Assembly: GCA_963678275.1 (NCBI GenBank)
Contig: OY782765.1
Coordinates: forward strand, 1,736,001 to 1,800,000
DNA: 64,000 bases
Direction: 5' to 3'
Origin: G963677445 sp963678275
GTDB lineage: Bacteria > Bacteroidota > Ignavibacteria > Ignavibacteriales > Melioribacteraceae
The translations under genes and the position numbers were made by a program. Position 1 is the first letter of the stretch, and every line of letters begins with the position of its first letter. This document shows positions 61,347-64,000 of this stretch, in pieces. The notes beneath the pieces were generated by a model. That model searched no databases. It saw only the letters and a list, made by a program, of their open reading frames with translations, and was not told the DNA's origin.

Positions 61347-61498
61347 ATTTGCCCTGTTATGAATTATTTCATATTGTTATAAACAAATTTAATGAATATC
61401 GGTCAAATTCAACAGGAATTATTTTCTGTGTTTGCCTGAAGTTTGCAAAAGATTGATATGATGCCCCAATAATAATATCCAACCATGCTCAATACCTT

Positions 61499-62056
61499 GT
61501 AGGACAGATTTGCAATCTGTCCTAACCGCCTTGAGTGAGCTTCAGCTTTTCAAAAAAGTGATTTGCGTAACGCTGCCCGCCCTGGACAGAATGCAATTCT
61601 GTCCTACAGAAAATTGTAAATTATAAGTAATAATAAAACCGGTTTTCATAACCTATTCGGTTTAATATTGTATCTTTCGCTCCTAATTCTTCACTCGATT
61701 CACCCTGCTTCATCAATCTTTTGTAGGACAGATTTGTAATCTGTCCTAACCGCCTTGAGTGAGCTTTATCTTTTCAAAAAAATGATTTGCGTAACGCTGC
61801 CCGCCCTGGACAGAATGCAATTCTGTCCTACAGGAATTTGTAAATTAAAAGTAATAATAAAACCGGTTTTCACAACCTATTCGGTTTAATATTGTATTTT
61901 TCGTTCACAATTCTTCTCTTAATTCACACTGCTTCATCAATCTTTTGTAGGACAGATTTGCAATCTGTCCTAACCGCCCCTGAGGGAGTTTCATCTTTTC
62001 AAAAAAGTGATTTGCGTAACGCTGCCCGTCCTGGACAGAATGCAATTCTGTCCTAC
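61499..62056. repeat. 224-bp tandem repeat array of BIME-like double palindromes
   Basis: Three core elements at 61499-61607, 61723-61831 and 61947-62056 are spaced exactly 224 bp apart. Each core starts with the palindrome GTAGGACAGATTTGCAATC, whose reverse complement TGTCCTAAC closes it, and ends with TGGACAGAATGCAATTCTG followed by TCCTAC. A conserved middle follows (CGCCTTGAGTGAGCTT, TTTGCGTAACGCTGCCCG). The 115-bp spacers are also alike (AAAACCGGTTTTCA, ACCTATTCGGTTTAATATTG). The outer ends GTAGGACAGA and TCTGTCCTAC are inverted. No ORF. Confidence 0.85.
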
Positions 62057-62139
62057 AGAAAAATATAATATCTTTTTGGCGCCTATCCTTTCGTAGTAAA
62101 ACAGTTCGGCGTGTGCATGATTCAGTTCAATTTATTCCT

Positions 62140-62613
62140 TCATTTTCTCATCTCAGGCAAATCATTAGCTTTTTCATAGATGCTGAACCTCTTGGGATTT
62201 ATACCATTTTTTTCAGGGGATTTACTCACATTAATTACTATTTCAATTCCATCAAATTGCCTGGAGGGTTTACTTATCTGATTTTCAGATGTGTAAATAA
62301 TCAATTCCCTATTTCCGATGATTCTATAAAAAATTTCAGTTGTATAAAAGACATAATCAGTATTCTTGTCCGGATAATCTTTATCCGCTTCAGATAAAAT
62401 AATTTCATCGTGATTACCTGATATACCCCACCTGCGCGCCAAAAGGAAAAGTTTCTTTTCTGAATCGTTGAAATGTAGTACCTGCTTTTTAGCGGGAAAA
62501 GAATAAGGTCCGCAATTTGAGTCGGGGAAAATTAAAAAGATTGTAATAAAAATTGCCCCGACAAATAAAGCCAATATCGCGAGTGAAATCATTACAATTT
62601 TATGAACATTCAT
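62140..62613 (-). CDS. Membrane-anchored hypothetical protein
   Basis: Protein of 157 aa starting at the ATG at 62613, which has a strong GGAGGG ribosome binding site 5 nt upstream (the longer TTG start at 62625 is unlikely). A single N-terminal transmembrane helix (VMISLAILALFVGAIFITIF) leads to a soluble domain (HFNDSEKKLFLLARRWGISG, TTEIFYRIIGNRELIIYTS). I recognise no family. It follows the 224-bp repeat array, 84 bp from its last core, on the minus strand. Confidence 0.65.
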   Translation of the reverse strand: MNVHKIVMISLAILALFVGAIFITIFLIFPDSNCGPYSFPAKKQVLHFNDSEKKLFLLARRWGISGNHDEIILSEADKDYPDKNTDYVFYTTEIFYRIIGNRELIIYTSENQISKPSRQFDGIEIVINVSKSPEKNGINPKRFSIYEKANDLPEMRK

Positions 62614-62741
62614 TTTACCCTCCAAAAGGATTAGATCATTTGAAATATAAAGTGCTGTACCTCATCATCTGAATTATCCTGCGGATGAACCAAGGTTCAC
62701 CTTTATTACATTTTTGTATTTTCCATTTTCCGTTAACTGGG

Positions 62742-63302
62742 TCACTCTTGCGGTATTGGGGGCCGTAAATGATTTAGTTCACAACAGCAAAGGATATGCT
62801 TTGTATACAATTCAAGACTATCTTTATTATGAACTCTAAATGTCCAGCCATAGGAGGAATATGGAAAAACATTTGCGTCGGAAGAAGCCTTATCCATAAA
62901 TTTTGCTGGAATATTTTCCTTCGGCATATTATCCTCCACTAATCCCACAGTGCTTATCGAATCAATATCATAAAATACAACAGCATTTTTGTCGAACATG
63001 AAATATCCATCCATTATTTTACTATTATAACCGATGGCGTTTCTGATTACAAAAAAATCACTCTCATTTTCATGAAAAAAACAAACGACAAAAATATTAG
63101 TTTTTAATACTTTTCTCTCCATGGAAAGTGAATCATAAACAGATATGAATTCCCTGATCTCCTTATTTAGTTTGTCACTAATTTGGTATTTTGTCTTTTC
63201 CCTGCTTAGATTCGGAATATAACTCTGCCTTGCACCCTCATCGCATGAATAAAAAAAATTGAAAACGAGAATAATATGAAATATAAATTTTATCATTTGC
63301 AT
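62742..63302 (-). CDS. Hypothetical lipoprotein
   Basis: Protein of 186 aa with an N-terminal signal (MIKFIFHIILVFNFFYSC) that fits a lipoprotein (Cys20 counting from the first ATG). The mature part is a small alpha/beta domain with acidic strands (FISVYDSLSMERKVLKT, AVVFYDIDSISTVGLVED) and a cluster of Cys near the C-terminus (HILCCCELNHLRP). The ATG at 63302 or two codons later may be the start. No family recognised. Confidence 0.55.
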   Translation of the reverse strand: MQMIKFIFHIILVFNFFYSCDEGARQSYIPNLSREKTKYQISDKLNKEIREFISVYDSLSMERKVLKTNIFVVCFFHENESDFFVIRNAIGYNSKIMDGYFMFDKNAVVFYDIDSISTVGLVEDNMPKENIPAKFMDKASSDANVFPYSSYGWTFRVHNKDSLELYTKHILCCCELNHLRPPIPQE

Positions 63303-63523
63303 TCAATTGCAGCGGTTGATTGTCCAATATATTTTTGTACAATACGATTAGTAATATTGTTCTCAATAAAACACAAATCACTGGTTCGAAAATCTTGATC
63401 TCATAATTATAGAATTGCCCTCCCGGGCTTAGAATGACAGCGACGACAGACTGAAAATATTCAGGGGGCCAGTCCGTAATAGCTTCAGCGCAGGTGAATT
63501 TTCATGCAGCTATAATGGAATTC

Positions 63524-63571
63524 ATTACAGGACAGATTTGAAAATTTGTGCTTCGGCGTATTTGTTCACGG
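63524..63571. repeat. Partial GTAGGACAG-type element
   Basis: TTACAGGACAGATTTG and TTGTGCTTCGGCGTATTTGT resemble the start of the longer element at 63589. Confidence 0.5.
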
Positions 63572-63588
63572 TATGTTAATTTTGCCTT

Positions 63589-63716
63589 GTAGGACAGATT
63601 TGCAACCTGTGCGCCGCGGCGTATCTGTCCTAACCATATCGTTGGGGTGTACAACTTTTTCAAAAAATGTACTGCGTTGCACTACCCGTCCTGGACAGAA
63701 TGCAATTCCGTCCTAC
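63589..63716. repeat. GTAGGACAG element, variant with extended stem
   Basis: Core as in the 61.5-kb array, but the first palindrome carries an inserted GTGCGCCGCGGCGTAT (GCGCCGCGGCG is itself palindromic) and the middle is diverged (CTGCGTTGCACTACCCG). It ends with GACAGAATGCAATTCCG then TCCTAC. Confidence 0.75.
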
Positions 63717-63838
63717 AGAATTCTATTGATTTATTGACGTAGAAAAAGTGCGGGGATTTTTTATTAATCGATATTAAAAAGACTTCTAATCCAAAGTTAG
63801 AAGCTCTGAGTAAATTCATAAAAACACCAAACTTCCTT

Positions 63839-63947
63839 GTAGGACAGATTTGCAATCTGTCCTAACCGCCTTGAGGGAGTTTCATCTTTTCAAAAAAGTG
63901 ATTTGCGTAACGCTGCCCGCCCTGGACAGAATGCAATTCTGTCCTAC
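63839..63947. repeat. GTAGGACAG element, canonical core
   Basis: Matches the array cores at 61499, 61723 and 61947 almost exactly (109 bp), including CGCCTTGAGGGAG and the AATGCAATTCTGTCCTAC end. It is not followed by the 224-bp spacer. The rest of 63303-64000 shows no gene. Confidence 0.8.
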
Positions 63948-64000
63948 GGAAAAATGGATGATTTACAAATGCATTTACCGCGAATTTATTTTTTCAATTC

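Noticed and set aside
61499..62056. Regular repeats that could be a CRISPR array
   Set aside because: The repeats are about 109 bp, palindromic, with near-identical 115-bp spacers. CRISPR spacers are unique and repeats are 23-47 bp. No cas gene is in the window.
63546..63737. 63-codon open frame at the right edge
   Set aside because: It lies across the palindromic element at 63589-63716 and has no family similarity.
1..64000. tRNA or rRNA genes
   Set aside because: I saw no clover-leaf tRNA sequence or rRNA segment while reading; the check is by eye only, so a short RNA gene could be missed.

Overview
The window is about 40% GC and carries eleven proteins that end in a type IX secretion (T9SS) type A sorting domain, with the hallmark NYPNPFNPST...LSSGVYFYR...KKMLLLK. 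It also has a SusC/TonB-type outer-membrane receptor, a TPR histidine kinase and an anaerobic 2-oxoacid:ferredoxin oxidoreductase. Together these point to a Gram-negative member of the Bacteroidota/FCB group. The NPFNPST-style sorting domains and the PduS/PduT pair suggest Ignavibacteria or a neighbouring lineage (Ignavibacteriota, Calditrichota, Marinimicrobia). This placement is inference; the window holds no rRNA or other phylogenetic marker. The T9SS machinery itself is not here.

Layout. 1-7107 (-): a four-gene operon of two T9SS cargo proteins, a lipoprotein and a TonB-dependent receptor cut by the left edge. 7.4-10.0 kb: a small conserved hypothetical, an HNH nuclease and a YefM/YoeB toxin-antitoxin pair, among dispersed repeats. 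10.1-15.4 kb (-): two tandem paralogous T9SS surface proteins with nearly identical ends. 16.7-19.5 kb (-): a four-subunit VOR/KOR-type oxidoreductase operon with its own terminator, a leader hairpin and about 270-bp inverted repeats on both sides. 19.5-21.3 kb: repeat-rich DNA without genes. 21.4-37.9 kb: a CPBP protease (+), then six T9SS cargo genes (-). Those six include a tandem triplication of parallel beta-helix proteins and an extracellular GH57 glycosidase. 38.2-39.7 kb (+): PspC- and LiaF-like envelope-stress proteins. 39.8-42.1 kb (-): TPR histidine kinase. 42.5-47.1 kb (+): gingipain-like C25 protease. 47.5-54.4 kb: metabolic and housekeeping genes (MarC, PLP decarboxylase, DUF1684, GNAT, serine hydrolase). 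54.6-59.0 kb (+): an operon of M64 peptidase, SpoIIE-type phosphatase, PduS-like flavo/Fe-S protein and PduT-like microcompartment shell protein. 59.1-63.3 kb (-): small orphan or immunity-type genes (one SUKH-like) separated by REP/BIME-like palindromes, including a 224-bp tandem array.

How the genes may work together. The secreted proteins form an extracellular and surface programme of proteases, a starch-type glycosidase, beta-helix proteins and adhesion modules. Three otherwise unrelated cargo proteins share the same 230-260 residue pre-CTD module, two GWN(M/L)I...GYW repeats followed by a PPAPPAG block. The oxidoreductase feeds electrons to ferredoxin in the anaerobic cytoplasm. The PduS/PduT pair would move electrons across a microcompartment shell, but no other shell or enzyme gene of such a compartment is present, so it looks like a satellite locus. 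The least explained features are this satellite operon, the shared pre-CTD module, the triplicated beta-helix locus and the several families of palindromic repeats.
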